The notes under the pieces are model-generated. The model was not told the origin of the DNA. It searched no databases and saw nothing but the letters and a program-made list of their open reading frames with translations. 44,129 bases of DNA, taken from contig CAVDAL010000086.1 in the NCBI GenBank assembly GCA_963606965.1, positions 1-44,129 of the forward strand, read 5' to 3'. A program made the position numbers and the translations under genes. This DNA is from CAVDAL01 sp963606965 (GTDB taxonomy: Bacteria; Actinomycetota; Coriobacteriia; Coriobacteriales; QAMH01). Positions 34,096 through 43,017 of the stretch are shown one piece after another (positions within the stretch are counted from its first letter, which is position 1; each line of letters starts with the position of its first letter).

Positions 34096-34836
34096 ATGGA
34101 TGAGCAAGAGCGAATAGTCCCGATGCGTCTGCAAAAGTTTTTGGCGCGAGCAGGCGTTGCTTCAAGGCGCGGCTCTGAAGACTTGATGACAGCAGGTCGT
34201 GTGAGCGTTAATGGGGAAGTTGTAACGCAGCTTGGCAGCAAGGTCGACCCTAATTGCGACATTGTTTGTGTTGATGGCAGGGAAGTTCATTTGCAAGATG
34301 GCTCTGTCTATCTAATTTTGCACAAGCCTGCTGGATATTTAACAACAATGGACGACCCGCAAGGCCGCCCTTGTGTTGCGTCCTTAGTTCCGCGTGATAA
34401 ATATCCAGGGCTTTTTCCTGTTGGGCGTCTTGATAAAGACACAACAGGCATTCTTTTGTTTTCAACAGATGGCAAAATGGGGCAGGGGCTTTTGCATCCA
34501 AAGCATCATGTTTCAAAAACATATCGTGCACATGTGGATGGCAATGTTAAAGATGAAGAACTTGAGCCTTTACGCAATGGAATCATGCTTGACGATGGCA
34601 TGACGCAAAAAGCGCATGTCACATTAGATGAACAAGGAAAAACTTCACGCATTTCAATCACAATTGCTGAAGGCAGAAAGCGCCAAGTTAAACGCATGTG
34701 CAGTGCAATTCATCATCCTGTTCTTGAACTACACAGAGACATTTTTGCAGGTATTAAGTTGGGGAATCTTGAATGCGGAAAGTGGAGACTTCTTACCCAA
34801 GATGAAATATCTCACTTAAAGTCACTTGTTGAATAA
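34096..34836 (+). CDS. rluB: 23S rRNA pseudouridine synthase, RluB/RsuA family
   Basis: A 246-residue enzyme that turns uridine into pseudouridine in rRNA. An S4 RNA-binding domain lies at the N-terminus (RLQKFLARAGVASRRGSEDL), followed by the catalytic motif GRLDKDTTGILLFSTDG with the active Asp, and later RKRQVKRMCSAIHHPVLEL. The closeness to scpA and scpB is the usual Gram-positive arrangement for rluB, which supports RluB over RsuA or RluE. Confidence 0.92.
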   Translation: MDEQERIVPMRLQKFLARAGVASRRGSEDLMTAGRVSVNGEVVTQLGSKVDPNCDIVCVDGREVHLQDGSVYLILHKPAGYLTTMDDPQGRPCVASLVPRDKYPGLFPVGRLDKDTTGILLFSTDGKMGQGLLHPKHHVSKTYRAHVDGNVKDEELEPLRNGIMLDDGMTQKAHVTLDEQGKTSRISITIAEGRKRQVKRMCSAIHHPVLELHRDIFAGIKLGNLECGKWRLLTQDEISHLKSLVE

Positions 34837-34841
34837 ATTTT

Positions 34842-34869
34842 TTGCATTAAAATACTGCAAGCATAAATA
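34842..34869 (+). promoter_or_regulatory. Possible promoter of trpS
   Basis: TTGCAT (34842-34847) and TAAATA (34864-34869) are 16 nt apart and close to the start at 34882. The -10 is weak. No T-box is present in the 45-nt gap. Confidence 0.3.
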
Positions 34870-34881
34870 GAAAGGGAAACA

Positions 34882-35931
34882 ATGGCAAATGAAGGAAGCT
34901 TTGAAGCTGCATTAAAAAAGAGTAATGAAATCCGCGCAGATTTTAGCGTACATCCTGAAAAATATACAATGCTTACAGGCGATAGGCCAACTGGGCGCTT
35001 GCATATTGGGCATTACTTTGGCACTTTAGCAAACAGAGTTAAATTGCAAGATTTGGGAATTAAGACAAATGTCTTGATTGCAGATTATCAAGTAATCACA
35101 GACCGTGACACAACAGAACATATCCAAGATAATGTTTATAACATGCTCATCGATTATATGGCATGTGGTCTTGATCCAAAAAAGACAATGATTTTCACTC
35201 ATTCTGCTGTTCCTGCATTAAACCAACTCATGTTGCCATTTTTGTCTTTGGTCAGCGAATCTGAACTTCATAGAAATCCAACTGTCAAAGCAGAACAAGA
35301 AGCATCAGGTCATGTTTTGACAGGCTTGCTTTTGACATATCCAGTGCATCAAGCATGCGACATTTTGTTTTGCAAAGGCAATGTTGTTCCTGTTGGCAAA
35401 GACCAGCTGCCTCATATTGAAATTACACGCACAATTGCACGTCGCTTTAACGAGCGTTATGGCAATGTCTTCCCAGAGCCGCAAGGCATTTTGTCTGATG
35501 TTATTGAAGTGCCTGGCCTGGATGGACGTAAGATGTCAAAGTCTTATAAAAATGGAATTTCGCTTTCAATGACAGCAGAAGAGACAGCAAAATTAATTAA
35601 GAAGTCTCCAACAGATTCTGATAGAAATATCACTTTTGACCCTGAAAATAGACCTGGCGTTTCTGCGCTGCTTACAACTGCACACTTAGCTACTGGCAGG
35701 TCTCAGGAAGAAATTGCTGCAGAAATTGGAAATGGTGGCGGCGGAGCGCTAAAGGCTTATGTTATTGAAGCTATAAATGAATTTTTGGCTCCAATCCGCG
35801 CCAAACGTGAAGAGCTCAGCGCGGATATGGATTACATTAAAGATGTCTTGCATGAGGGCAATGCTCAAGCAAACAAAATCGCGAATGCTACACTTGAAGA
35901 AGTTCGTGAAGCAATGGGAATGGTTTATTAA
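34882..35931 (+). CDS. trpS: Tryptophanyl-tRNA synthetase
   Basis: A 349-residue class I synthetase that charges tRNA-Trp. The HIGH-type motif appears in DRPTGRLHIGHYFG and the KMSKS motif in GRKMSKSYKN. Other typical parts are CDILFCKGNVVPVGKDQLPHI and the start of the C-terminal helical domain. Length is within the family range. GAAAGGGA lies 6 nt before the ATG. The stop overlaps that of the convergent PPIase gene by 3 bases. Confidence 0.96.
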   Translation: MANEGSFEAALKKSNEIRADFSVHPEKYTMLTGDRPTGRLHIGHYFGTLANRVKLQDLGIKTNVLIADYQVITDRDTTEHIQDNVYNMLIDYMACGLDPKKTMIFTHSAVPALNQLMLPFLSLVSESELHRNPTVKAEQEASGHVLTGLLLTYPVHQACDILFCKGNVVPVGKDQLPHIEITRTIARRFNERYGNVFPEPQGILSDVIEVPGLDGRKMSKSYKNGISLSMTAEETAKLIKKSPTDSDRNITFDPENRPGVSALLTTAHLATGRSQEEIAAEIGNGGGGALKAYVIEAINEFLAPIRAKREELSADMDYIKDVLHEGNAQANKIANATLEEVREAMGMVY

Positions 35932-36656
35932 TCAATAATTGTCATTGATTTAATCTTTGGCTGCTTTGATTTTTCCTCGATTGTTCCTGAACTTTCATCG
36001 CTAACATTTTTCAAAGCATTCTTTGTGATTTTATCAACGATTTTCATTCCAGCTTTATCGATTGTTCCGAATGCTGCATATTGGCCATTCAAGCTATATG
36101 CAGCATCATCAGACAAGGTGATGAAGAATTGGCTTGAAGCAGAATTTGGATCTGTTGCGCGAGCCATTGCAACGACGCCGCGTTCATAATTATCTGCAAG
36201 ATCATTTTCAACATCATTGCTGCTGAATTCCCCAAGAATGCAATCGTCGCTGCCGCCTGTGCCATTAGCTTGTGGGTCGCCACCCTGCAAACAGAAATCA
36301 GCAACTGCGCGGTGGAATGTTAATCCGTCATAAAATCCTGATTTTACAAGCTTGCAGAAGTTTGAAACAGTGATAGGAGCAGAATCTGCATCCAATGTGA
36401 TTGTGAAAGATTTATATCCTTTAACATTTACCTTCACATGATGGGTGCCGCTTGCATATTCATCGTCATCTGAAACAGTGCTGATGTAACTTGTTTCTTC
36501 TTCCTGTGTGCTGCTAGTGTCTTGTGTAGTTTCTTCTTGTGTTGTATCTTGTGAAGAAGAGTCGTTATTGCTTGAAGATGACCCGCATGCACTAAGAGAA
36601 AATACAAGTGCAAGACTGAATACAAGAATGCTTGCTGTCTTAAAGATTTGTTTCAT
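35928..36656 (-). CDS. Cyclophilin-type peptidyl-prolyl isomerase lipoprotein
   Basis: A 242-residue lipid-anchored foldase of the outer membrane face. The signal ends in LSAC (Cys24), followed by a Ser/Thr/Gln/Glu-rich linker to about residue 68. The cyclophilin domain has the catalytic Arg in FHRAVADF (R116), QGGDP (124-128), SQFFITLS (175-182) and LNGQYAAFG (189-197), so it should be active on prolyl bonds of exported proteins. It lies directly after a paralogue with the same C-terminal pattern (IKSMTIID versus IKSMKVVD), pointing to tandem duplication. The 3' end overlaps trpS tail to tail with no terminator visible. Confidence 0.93.
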   Translation of the reverse strand: MKQIFKTASILVFSLALVFSLSACGSSSSNNDSSSQDTTQEETTQDTSSTQEEETSYISTVSDDDEYASGTHHVKVNVKGYKSFTITLDADSAPITVSNFCKLVKSGFYDGLTFHRAVADFCLQGGDPQANGTGGSDDCILGEFSSNDVENDLADNYERGVVAMARATDPNSASSQFFITLSDDAAYSLNGQYAAFGTIDKAGMKIVDKITKNALKNVSDESSGTIEEKSKQPKIKSMTIID

Positions 36657-37517
36657 TTAATCCACCACTTTCATAGATTTTATGACGGGGCACTTTTTCT
36701 TCTTTTTGATTGTGCCATCGTCTTTTACCTTAATTGCGCTGTGTAGCTCGATTGGAGTAGCTTTGCTTTTTTCTTGCTTCGCCTTGTTAGCTTTGCTAGA
36801 TTTTGCTTCCTCTTTTGCAGCTTCAGCTTTTGCTTCTTTTAGCTTATTATTGAATTCTTCAAGCTCAGACTTTTCATTTGATGTAAAAGCCAATGAAGAC
36901 ATTCCATCTAAAATATCTAAACCTTTAGTCACTCTGCCAAATGCGGCATAACTGCCGTTTAGATATGAAGCATCATTTAACATGATTAAAATTTTTGAAG
37001 CGTCGCTTGATTTACCATCGTCTGTTCTTGACATTGCAATAACGCCGCGCTTCAAAGAGATATCGTTGCTTGTTCCTGCTTCTTCATATTCGCCTTCAGC
37101 AAGATATTCGCCCTTTGTTTTGTTGCTTCTGTCGCCAAAAGCAATATAAAGTTCTTTCATGATTGTATTTACTGTTTTGCCTTTGTAATATCCTTCGCGG
37201 ACTAAGTGGCAAAATAGTGATGACGTTTTTGGTGCTGAAGTTGAATAAATTGTTATTTCAACATAACCTTCAATATTTTTAAAAGTCATGCGAACATGGT
37301 GTTGGCCATGTTCATAAACATCATATGTTTGAACAGGTCCAAAAACTTCAGCTTCATTTGAATTTGATTTACTGTTTGAAGATTCTGTGCCAGCCTGTGT
37401 ATTAGTTTCAGTATTGCTTGCTTCATTATTATTTTCTTGCTCATTGTTTTGAGCAGTGCAAGCACAAATGCTTAATGCTAAGACACATGCACATATTCCG
37501 ATTAAAATGCGCTTCAA
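36657..37517 (-). CDS. Cyclophilin-like lipoprotein without catalytic residues
   Basis: A 286-residue lipoprotein, paralogous to the neighbour at 35928. The signal peptide ends near SICAC (Cys20), then a Asn/Thr/Ser-rich linker. The domain aligns well at the start (GYVEITIYSTSAPKTSSLFC) and end (LNGSYAAFGRVTKGLDIL) with the active paralogue, but FHR becomes VNT (116-118), QGGD becomes AFGD (126-129) and SQFFI becomes SKILI (174-178). Isomerase activity is therefore unlikely, and a binding or chaperone role is more probable. A Lys/Glu/Ala helix (about 215-255) is inserted before the last strand. Translation begins at TTG 37517 with AAGGAG 5 nt upstream. The downstream gene starts next to its stop. 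Confidence 0.88.
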   Translation of the reverse strand: MKRILIGICACVLALSICACTAQNNEQENNNEASNTETNTQAGTESSNSKSNSNEAEVFGPVQTYDVYEHGQHHVRMTFKNIEGYVEITIYSTSAPKTSSLFCHLVREGYYKGKTVNTIMKELYIAFGDRSNKTKGEYLAEGEYEEAGTSNDISLKRGVIAMSRTDDGKSSDASKILIMLNDASYLNGSYAAFGRVTKGLDILDGMSSLAFTSNEKSELEEFNNKLKEAKAEAAKEEAKSSKANKAKQEKSKATPIELHSAIKVKDDGTIKKKKKCPVIKSMKVVD

Positions 37518-37560
37518 AAAAGCTCCTTACATAAAAGCAATAAAACCGCCCGTATTCTAT

Positions 37561-37588
37561 CGTATAATTTCAAAGCTTGCGCGTGCAA
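37561..37588 (-). promoter_or_regulatory. Possible promoter of the cyclophilin-like gene pair
   Basis: On the minus strand TTGCAC (37588-37583) and TATACG (37566-37561) are 16 nt apart, about 45 nt before the TTG start. Confidence 0.4.
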
Positions 37589-37640
37589 AATGCTATGCCA
37601 TTGCGGGACGACTTTTAAATTTTCCGTAATGATATAAAAT

Positions 37641-37668
37641 TTGCTTGCGAATGATTTAAAAATATATG
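37641..37668 (+). promoter_or_regulatory. Possible promoter of the cmk operon
   Basis: TTGCTT (37641-37646) and TATATG (37663-37668) are 16 nt apart, in a very AT-rich stretch with other -10-like sites, about 37 nt before the cmk start. Confidence 0.3.
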
Positions 37669-37704
37669 CAAATAATAAATAATTTATATGCGAAGGAGAC
37701 ATTT

Positions 37705-38382
37705 GTGATTGTTGCAATAGATGGGCCTGCAGGCTCTGGAAAGTCAAGCGTTGCAAAGCTTGTGGCGCGTGAATTGGGCTTTCATTATCTTGATACTGGT
37801 GCAATGTATAGGTCAATTGCTTGGCTTGCGCTGCAGCGTGGAATTTCTTTAGATGATAAAGAAGCTTTAACTGCTTGTGCACGTGAAGAAGAAATTGTTT
37901 TTTCGCATAAGGAAGGCAACCCAATAGCAACTGGTGTTTCAATTGCTGGCAATGATATTACAAATGAAATTCGCACGCCGCAAATTGATAAGGCTGTTAG
38001 TCCTGTTTCTGCTGTTAGTGGGGTGCGTGAAGCTCTTGTGCAACAACAGCGCAAGATTGCTTCAACAAATGATATTGTCATGGAAGGGCGCGACATTGGC
38101 ACTGTCGTTTTCCCAAATGCAGAAGTCAAAATTTTCTTAACAGCTACAGCGCAGGAACGTGCAAGAAGGCGCGCTGCTCAAAATGCACAACGCGGGTTTG
38201 GCGAATGTGATGAAGCAAAAATATTGGCTGACATAATAAGGCGCGATGAAGCAGATTCAACTCGTGAAATTGCTCCATTAAAAGCAGCACAAGATGCAAT
38301 TGAGCTTGACACTACAGATATGAGCATTGAAGAAGTTTGTGCAAAAATTGCAGAAATTGCAAGAGGTAAGCAATGCGCATAA
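37705..38382 (+). CDS. cmk: Cytidylate kinase
   Basis: A 225-residue enzyme that phosphorylates CMP and dCMP. The P-loop VAIDGPAGSGKSSVAK lies at the N-terminus, followed by YLDTGAMYRSIAW and GRDIGTVVFPNAEVKIFLTA, all typical. GTG at 37705 is chosen because AAGGAG lies at 37693-37698 and the product begins as relatives do; an in-frame ATG at 37666 has no binding site. plsC overlaps the end by 10 nt. cmk-plsC-ispH is a conserved order in Gram-positive anaerobes and Coriobacteriia. Confidence 0.96.
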   Translation: MIVAIDGPAGSGKSSVAKLVARELGFHYLDTGAMYRSIAWLALQRGISLDDKEALTACAREEEIVFSHKEGNPIATGVSIAGNDITNEIRTPQIDKAVSPVSAVSGVREALVQQQRKIASTNDIVMEGRDIGTVVFPNAEVKIFLTATAQERARRRAAQNAQRGFGECDEAKILADIIRRDEADSTREIAPLKAAQDAIELDTTDMSIEEVCAKIAEIARGKQCA

Positions 38383-39068
38383 TTCATAAGCAAGAAGAAT
38401 TTTTTGACGCTCCGCGTGAAAATAAAAAGCAGCGCATTGCAGGATGGTTTATTTATCTTGTTGCATTCTTGGCGCGTCCTGTTTTGAAGCTGCTATTTAG
38501 ATATAAAGTTGTTGGTAAAGAAAAGCTGCCGCGCGAAGGTGAAGAGCCTGTAATTTTAGCAGCTAATCATGTTTCATATTTTGACCCTGCAATATTATGG
38601 GTTGCTTCATATCCGCGAGTTTTGCGCTTTCTTGCTCGAGCAACTCTTTTTGTTCCAGTTGTTGGTGGCATTTTTGCTCGCGCTGGTGGCATTCCAATCA
38701 CGCCTGAATCTGCAGATAGAATTGCTGTTAAGCGCGCTGTTGCTTGTTTAAAGCGTGGTGAATGTTTGGGAATCTTCCCTGAAGGCACACGCATGAATCG
38801 CCCTGATAAAGAATATAATCCGCATGCTGGCCTTATCTTGATTGCTCAGATGGCAAAGTGCAAAATCATGCCTGTTGGGATAAGTGGCACAGAAAAAATT
38901 AAGCCTTATGGGCAAAAGTTGCCAAGGCTTCCAAAAATCACAATTACATATGGCGACCCAATTGATTTGAAAGATTATGCTGATTTGCCAAAAAGCGAAC
39001 GCACACAAACTGTTTTAAATGATGTGATGGAAAAGATTTTTGAACTAAGAGATGCAGGCGCAAAATAG
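38373..39068 (+). CDS. plsC: 1-acylglycerol-3-phosphate acyltransferase
   Basis: A 231-residue membrane-associated enzyme that adds the second acyl chain in phosphatidic acid synthesis. The catalytic NHVSYFD (NHx4D) is near residue 67 and the substrate-binding FPEGTRMN near 132. A hydrophobic N-terminal segment (FIYLVAFLARPVLKLLF) probably anchors it. PlsY, which supplies its substrate, is encoded at 41340, and GpsA, which makes the glycerol phosphate, at 41995, so phospholipid synthesis is grouped here. Confidence 0.93.
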   Translation: MRIIHKQEEFFDAPRENKKQRIAGWFIYLVAFLARPVLKLLFRYKVVGKEKLPREGEEPVILAANHVSYFDPAILWVASYPRVLRFLARATLFVPVVGGIFARAGGIPITPESADRIAVKRAVACLKRGECLGIFPEGTRMNRPDKEYNPHAGLILIAQMAKCKIMPVGISGTEKIKPYGQKLPRLPKITITYGDPIDLKDYADLPKSERTQTVLNDVMEKIFELRDAGAK

Positions 39069-39899
39069 ATGAAATATCAAGTTGCAAAATGTGCTGGTTC
39101 TTGTTATGGCGTCACCAGAGCGCTTGATTTGTCGCTAAAAGCTTTAGAAGACGCTCCGCACCCTGTGCAAACATTAGGGCCTTTGATTCATAACCCGCGT
39201 GTTGTTGAAAGCTTGGCAAAAAAGGGGATAAGTTCTCTTGATGAACTTGACGCAAATAGCAATGGCACTTTGGTTATACGTTCGCATGGCACAACGCCGC
39301 AACAAATTGCACAAGCAAAAGAACTTGGACTTCATGTTATTGATGCAACTTGTCCGCATGTTTTGGCTGCGCAAAAAGCAGCTCGCGACCTTGCACGGAG
39401 CGGTTATTCTTTAATTATCATTGGCGAAAAGAATCATCCAGAAGTTGAAGGAATTTGTGCTCAAGCACCTGATGCTTTAATTGCTGTTATAACTTCTATT
39501 GAAGAAATTCCGCAAAGCTTGCCTGAAAGAATTGGTGTTGTTGTTCAAACGACTCAAAGTGAAAAGCGCGTGGAAGAAATTATTAATGAATTGCAGCAGC
39601 GCGTTGAAGATTTGAATTACAAAAATACAATTTGTAAAGCTACAAGCGCTAGGCAACAGGCTGCTTGCGAGCTGGCAAAAAATGTTGATGCAATGATTAT
39701 TATTGGCGGGCATAATTCAGGGAATACTCGCAGGTTGGCAGAGCTTTGTGAACAAATATGCCCAACATTTCATATTGAAAGCATACAAGAACTTAAGGCT
39801 TATGACCTTAGCAAATATTCATCTGTTGGAATCAGCGCTGGCGCAAGTACTCTTGATTCACACATAAGTGAAGTTAAAAGCTATATTGATAAACTCTAA
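39069..39899 (+). CDS. ispH: 4-hydroxy-3-methylbut-2-enyl diphosphate reductase
   Basis: A 276-residue [4Fe-4S] enzyme for the last step of the MEP isoprenoid pathway. The three cluster Cys are seen in KCAGSCYGV (first), DATCPHV (second) and TICKATSARQ (third). Other motifs are LGPLIHNPRVVESL, RSHGTTPQ, the conserved GEKNHPEVEG and GISAGAST. The usual NSSNT appears as NSGNT. The gene follows the plsC stop directly, so translation is probably coupled. An ispH in this position implies that isoprenoids are made by the MEP route. Confidence 0.95.
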   Translation: MKYQVAKCAGSCYGVTRALDLSLKALEDAPHPVQTLGPLIHNPRVVESLAKKGISSLDELDANSNGTLVIRSHGTTPQQIAQAKELGLHVIDATCPHVLAAQKAARDLARSGYSLIIIGEKNHPEVEGICAQAPDALIAVITSIEEIPQSLPERIGVVVQTTQSEKRVEEIINELQQRVEDLNYKNTICKATSARQQAACELAKNVDAMIIIGGHNSGNTRRLAELCEQICPTFHIESIQELKAYDLSKYSSVGISAGASTLDSHISEVKSYIDKL

Positions 39900-39905
39900 A
39901 TTCAA

Positions 39906-39939
39906 ACCAGTTGCAAGATTATAGGTTTCTTGCGCTGGT
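39906..39939. repeat. Hairpin between ispH and der
   Basis: ACCAG (39906-39910) and GCAAGA (39913-39918) pair with TCTTGC (39928-39933) and CTGGT (39935-39939) around a 9-nt loop and a small internal loop. No T-run follows, so it may be a weak terminator or RNA structure. TACAAT at 39981-39986 is a possible -10 for der, without a matching -35. Confidence 0.45.
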
Positions 39940-40032
39940 AGCGTGGGGTGCAGGCAGGGCAAAAGTTGCACTTCTTAGGCTACAATGTAGGCGAATTTAT
40001 TTTTTGATTATGATAATTTTGAAAGAGGAGTC

Positions 40033-41343
40033 ATGTCACTTCCCATTGTAGCTATAGTTGGCCGCCCTAATGTTGGTAAATCAACTCTTATAAATCGCAT
40101 CACAATGACAGAAGATGCCATAGTTCATGAAATGCGCGGTGTTACGCGAGATAGGTCATATCATGAAGCAGAATGGAATGGCGTCGACTTCATGTTAATT
40201 GACACTGGTGGCATTGCAATTACAGATAGTGATAGATTCCAAGATTCAATCACAAACCAAGCATTGATTGCTTGTGAAGAATCTGATTGCATTGTTTTTG
40301 TTGTTGATGGCAGAAGTGATGTAACAGATGAAGATCAACGCATTGCTTCAATTTTGAAGCGTTCAAAAGTTCCAGTCATTTTGGCTGTAAATAAGCTTGA
40401 TAATCCATCAGATGAATCTGCTTTGTGGGATTTTTATTGCTTAGGACTTGGTGAACCTTGGCCAATTTCTGCTATTCATGGTCATGGGTCGGGCGATTTG
40501 CTTGATGAAATTGTTTCACATCTTCCTGAAGAGCAAGAAGCGGATGATATTGACGCAATAAATGTTGCAATTATTGGCAGGCCGAATGCTGGCAAGTCTT
40601 CTTTGACAAACAGACTTGTTGGTAAAGATAGGTCTATTGTTAGCGACTTAGCTGGTACAACACGCGATGCAATCGATACGCTTGTTGAACATGATGGCAA
40701 ATATTATCGAATTGTTGATACTGCTGGCATTCGCAAGAAATCTTTGATTGATGAAGATGTTGAATATTATGGATTTGTTCGCGCGTTGCGAGCAATTGAC
40801 CGTGCTGAAGTTGCATTGCTAATGATTGATGCAACCTTGGGTTTGACAGACCAAGATCAGCGCGTTGCGCGCCTTGCAGAAGAGCGCGGCTGTGCAATGG
40901 TTGTTCTTGTGAATAAGTGGGACTTGATTGATGACCCCGACAAACGTGATGAAATTAAAGAACATATTGGGGACAGGCTTGGATATGTTGGCTGGGCTCC
41001 GCTTTTAACAATCAGCGCAAAAACTGGACGTTCTGTTCATAGAATTTGGGATGCAATTGATGCTGTTTATGCAGGTTATTCAACAAAAATTCCAACAAAT
41101 AAGCTTAATCATTTCTTGGCGGAATTGCGCGACTTTGGTCATACTGTAACAAAGGGTACAAAGCGTTTGAAGCTAAGCTATGTCACACAGACAGGGCAGC
41201 AGCCTCCAATTTTTACATTCTTTGCAAATGTGCCAGAAATTATTGATGATTCATATCGCAGATATTTGGAAAATAGATTGCGTTCCACTTTTGATTTAAC
41301 AGGTACGCCTATTCGCATTAAATTTAAAAGGAAGAATTCATGA
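40033..41343 (+). CDS. der: Ribosome biogenesis GTPase Der (EngA)
   Basis: A 436-residue GTPase with two G domains in tandem, needed to assemble the 50S subunit. Domain 1 has GRPNVGKST (residues 10-18), DTGG and NKLD; domain 2 has GRPNAGKSS (from about residue 183), DTAGIRKK and NKWD. The C-terminal KH-like domain (LNHFLAELRDFGHT to the basic end IKFKRKNS) is complete. GAGGAG at 40025-40030 is unusually close, 2 nt from the ATG. plsY overlaps the stop by 4 nt. Confidence 0.97.
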   Translation: MSLPIVAIVGRPNVGKSTLINRITMTEDAIVHEMRGVTRDRSYHEAEWNGVDFMLIDTGGIAITDSDRFQDSITNQALIACEESDCIVFVVDGRSDVTDEDQRIASILKRSKVPVILAVNKLDNPSDESALWDFYCLGLGEPWPISAIHGHGSGDLLDEIVSHLPEEQEADDIDAINVAIIGRPNAGKSSLTNRLVGKDRSIVSDLAGTTRDAIDTLVEHDGKYYRIVDTAGIRKKSLIDEDVEYYGFVRALRAIDRAEVALLMIDATLGLTDQDQRVARLAEERGCAMVVLVNKWDLIDDPDKRDEIKEHIGDRLGYVGWAPLLTISAKTGRSVHRIWDAIDAVYAGYSTKIPTNKLNHFLAELRDFGHTVTKGTKRLKLSYVTQTGQQPPIFTFFANVPEIIDDSYRRYLENRLRSTFDLTGTPIRIKFKRKNS

Positions 41344-42002
41344 GTTATTATTTAGCTCTTATAGCAACAATTGTTGTCGCTTTTCTGCTTGGGAGCATTC
41401 CATTTGGTTTGATTTTAGGCAAGCTTTTTGGCAATAAAGATCCACGCAGTGTTGGCTCAGGTTCAATTGGCGCAACAAATGTGAACAGAGCAGCAGGTTG
41501 GAAAGCTGGAGTTGCAACATTTTTTTGCGACGCTGCAAAGGGCGTTGTAGCTGTTTTGTTTGCAAGGCTGTTGGTTTCAAGTGTGGCAGGAATTGATATT
41601 GTTTGGCCAGCAAACTTGCTTTTGTGCGTCGCATCTATTGCTGCAATTTTAGGACATTGCTATTCGCCTTGGCTTCATGGCAAAGGTGGCAAGGGTATTT
41701 CTGTTGCAGAAGGCACTGTAATTGGAATTTCTCCAATCGTTGCATTGATTTTGCTATTCATATTTTTGATTATTGTTGTAATTTCTAGAATTATTAGTGT
41801 TGGTTCAATTGGTGTTGTTATTGCATATCCAATTGTTGTAGCAATTCTTTATTCTGGAGATTTAATATTCACTATTACGGCAATTTTGACGATGGCTCTG
41901 ATTATTTTTGCGCACAGGAAAAATATTGTGCGGCTCAAAAATGGGGAAGAGCCCAAGTTTTCATTTAATACAAACAAAGGAAAGGGAACGCAAAATGACT
42001 AA
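41340..42002 (+). CDS. plsY: Acyl-phosphate:glycerol-3-phosphate acyltransferase
   Basis: A 220-residue polytopic membrane enzyme that adds the first acyl chain to glycerol-3-phosphate. All three family motifs are seen: GSIPFGLILGKLFG with SVGSGSIGATNVNRAAG, the GHCYSPWLHGKGGKGIS motif, and a later conserved membrane part. Five or six membrane segments are visible. It overlaps der by 4 nt (ATGA) and gpsA by 8 nt, so the three are translated together. It fits with plsC upstream in the same chromosomal block. Confidence 0.95.
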   Translation: MSYYLALIATIVVAFLLGSIPFGLILGKLFGNKDPRSVGSGSIGATNVNRAAGWKAGVATFFCDAAKGVVAVLFARLLVSSVAGIDIVWPANLLLCVASIAAILGHCYSPWLHGKGGKGISVAEGTVIGISPIVALILLFIFLIIVVISRIISVGSIGVVIAYPIVVAILYSGDLIFTITAILTMALIIFAHRKNIVRLKNGEEPKFSFNTNKGKGTQND

Positions 42003-42987
42003 GATCGCAGTAATTGGAACAGGAACAATGGGAACTGCTATTGCTCACCATCTTGGGAAGGCTGGCAATGAAGTTGTAATGTGGTCTTTTGACCAAGGTG
42101 TGCCTGAAGGCATTGCAAGCAATCATAAAAATCCAACATATCTTACAGATATTGAATTGCCAAATGTTAGCGCATTTTATGACTTTGACAAAGTTGTTCC
42201 TGGAGCTGAATGCATTGTTGTTGTTTGCCCATCTCCATTCATGCGTTCTACTGTTAAACAGTTTGCAGAATTTGTTGAAGAAGACACTCCAATTATTGTT
42301 TTGTCAAAAGGTGTTGAAGCAAATACAGGCTTTACAATGGCAGAAGTTATAACAGACGTTGTTGGCAATTCTTCACGTGTTGCTGTTTTGACAGGCCCTA
42401 ATCATGCAGAAGAAATTGCACGTGATATGTATGGTTGCACTGTTGTTGCTGCTGAAGATGAGAAAATCGCAACATATTTCCAAGATGTTTTTATGACTCC
42501 AACTTTGCGAGTTTATACATCTACAGATGTCATGGGTGTTGAACTTTGTTCATCTGCAAAAAATATTTTAGCAATTGCAAATGGCATGCTTTGCAAGCTT
42601 GAAATGGGCGACAATGCTTCTGCTGCATTGATGACACGCGGCGTTGCAGAAATTGCTCGCCTTGTTACAGCTCTTGGTGGCGATTGGCGCACATGTATGG
42701 GCTTGACTGGCATGGGCGACATAATAGTTACATGCACTTCTGTTCATTCAAGAAATAGGACTTTGGGCGAGATGCTTGTTGAAGGCAAAACTCTTGCAGA
42801 TTTTGAAGAAAAGACAAAGATGGTTGCAGAAGGTGCAATCGCATGCAAGACTGTTACAGAGCTTGCTCGTAAGAAGGGCATTGATATGCCAATTTGCGAA
42901 GCTGTCTATAGCATCATGTATGAAGATGCAAAAACAGATGATGTAATCAAGAAGCTTTTTGACCGTCCAAGCAAGGCGGAATTTTAA
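41995..42987 (+). CDS. gpsA: NAD(P)-dependent glycerol-3-phosphate dehydrogenase
   Basis: A 330-residue cytosolic enzyme making sn-glycerol-3-phosphate for PlsY. The nucleotide-binding loop is GTGTMGTAIAHHLGKAG, followed by LSKGVEANTGFTM, LTGPNHAEEIARDM and the catalytic Lys region CSSAKNILAIANGM. The ATG at 41995 is chosen because AAAGGGAA lies a few nucleotides upstream and the product then starts MTKIAVIGTGT. An ATG 87 nt upstream lies inside plsY and is unlikely. Confidence 0.96.
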   Translation: MTKIAVIGTGTMGTAIAHHLGKAGNEVVMWSFDQGVPEGIASNHKNPTYLTDIELPNVSAFYDFDKVVPGAECIVVVCPSPFMRSTVKQFAEFVEEDTPIIVLSKGVEANTGFTMAEVITDVVGNSSRVAVLTGPNHAEEIARDMYGCTVVAAEDEKIATYFQDVFMTPTLRVYTSTDVMGVELCSSAKNILAIANGMLCKLEMGDNASAALMTRGVAEIARLVTALGGDWRTCMGLTGMGDIIVTCTSVHSRNRTLGEMLVEGKTLADFEEKTKMVAEGAIACKTVTELARKKGIDMPICEAVYSIMYEDAKTDDVIKKLFDRPSKAEF

Positions 42988-43017
42988 AAAGCGATATAGA
43001 ATTTGAGGCAAGAAAGA

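Noticed and set aside
34837..34881. T-box leader before trpS
   Set aside because: Only 45 nt separate rluB and trpS; a T-box needs far more, and no conserved T-box sequence is present.
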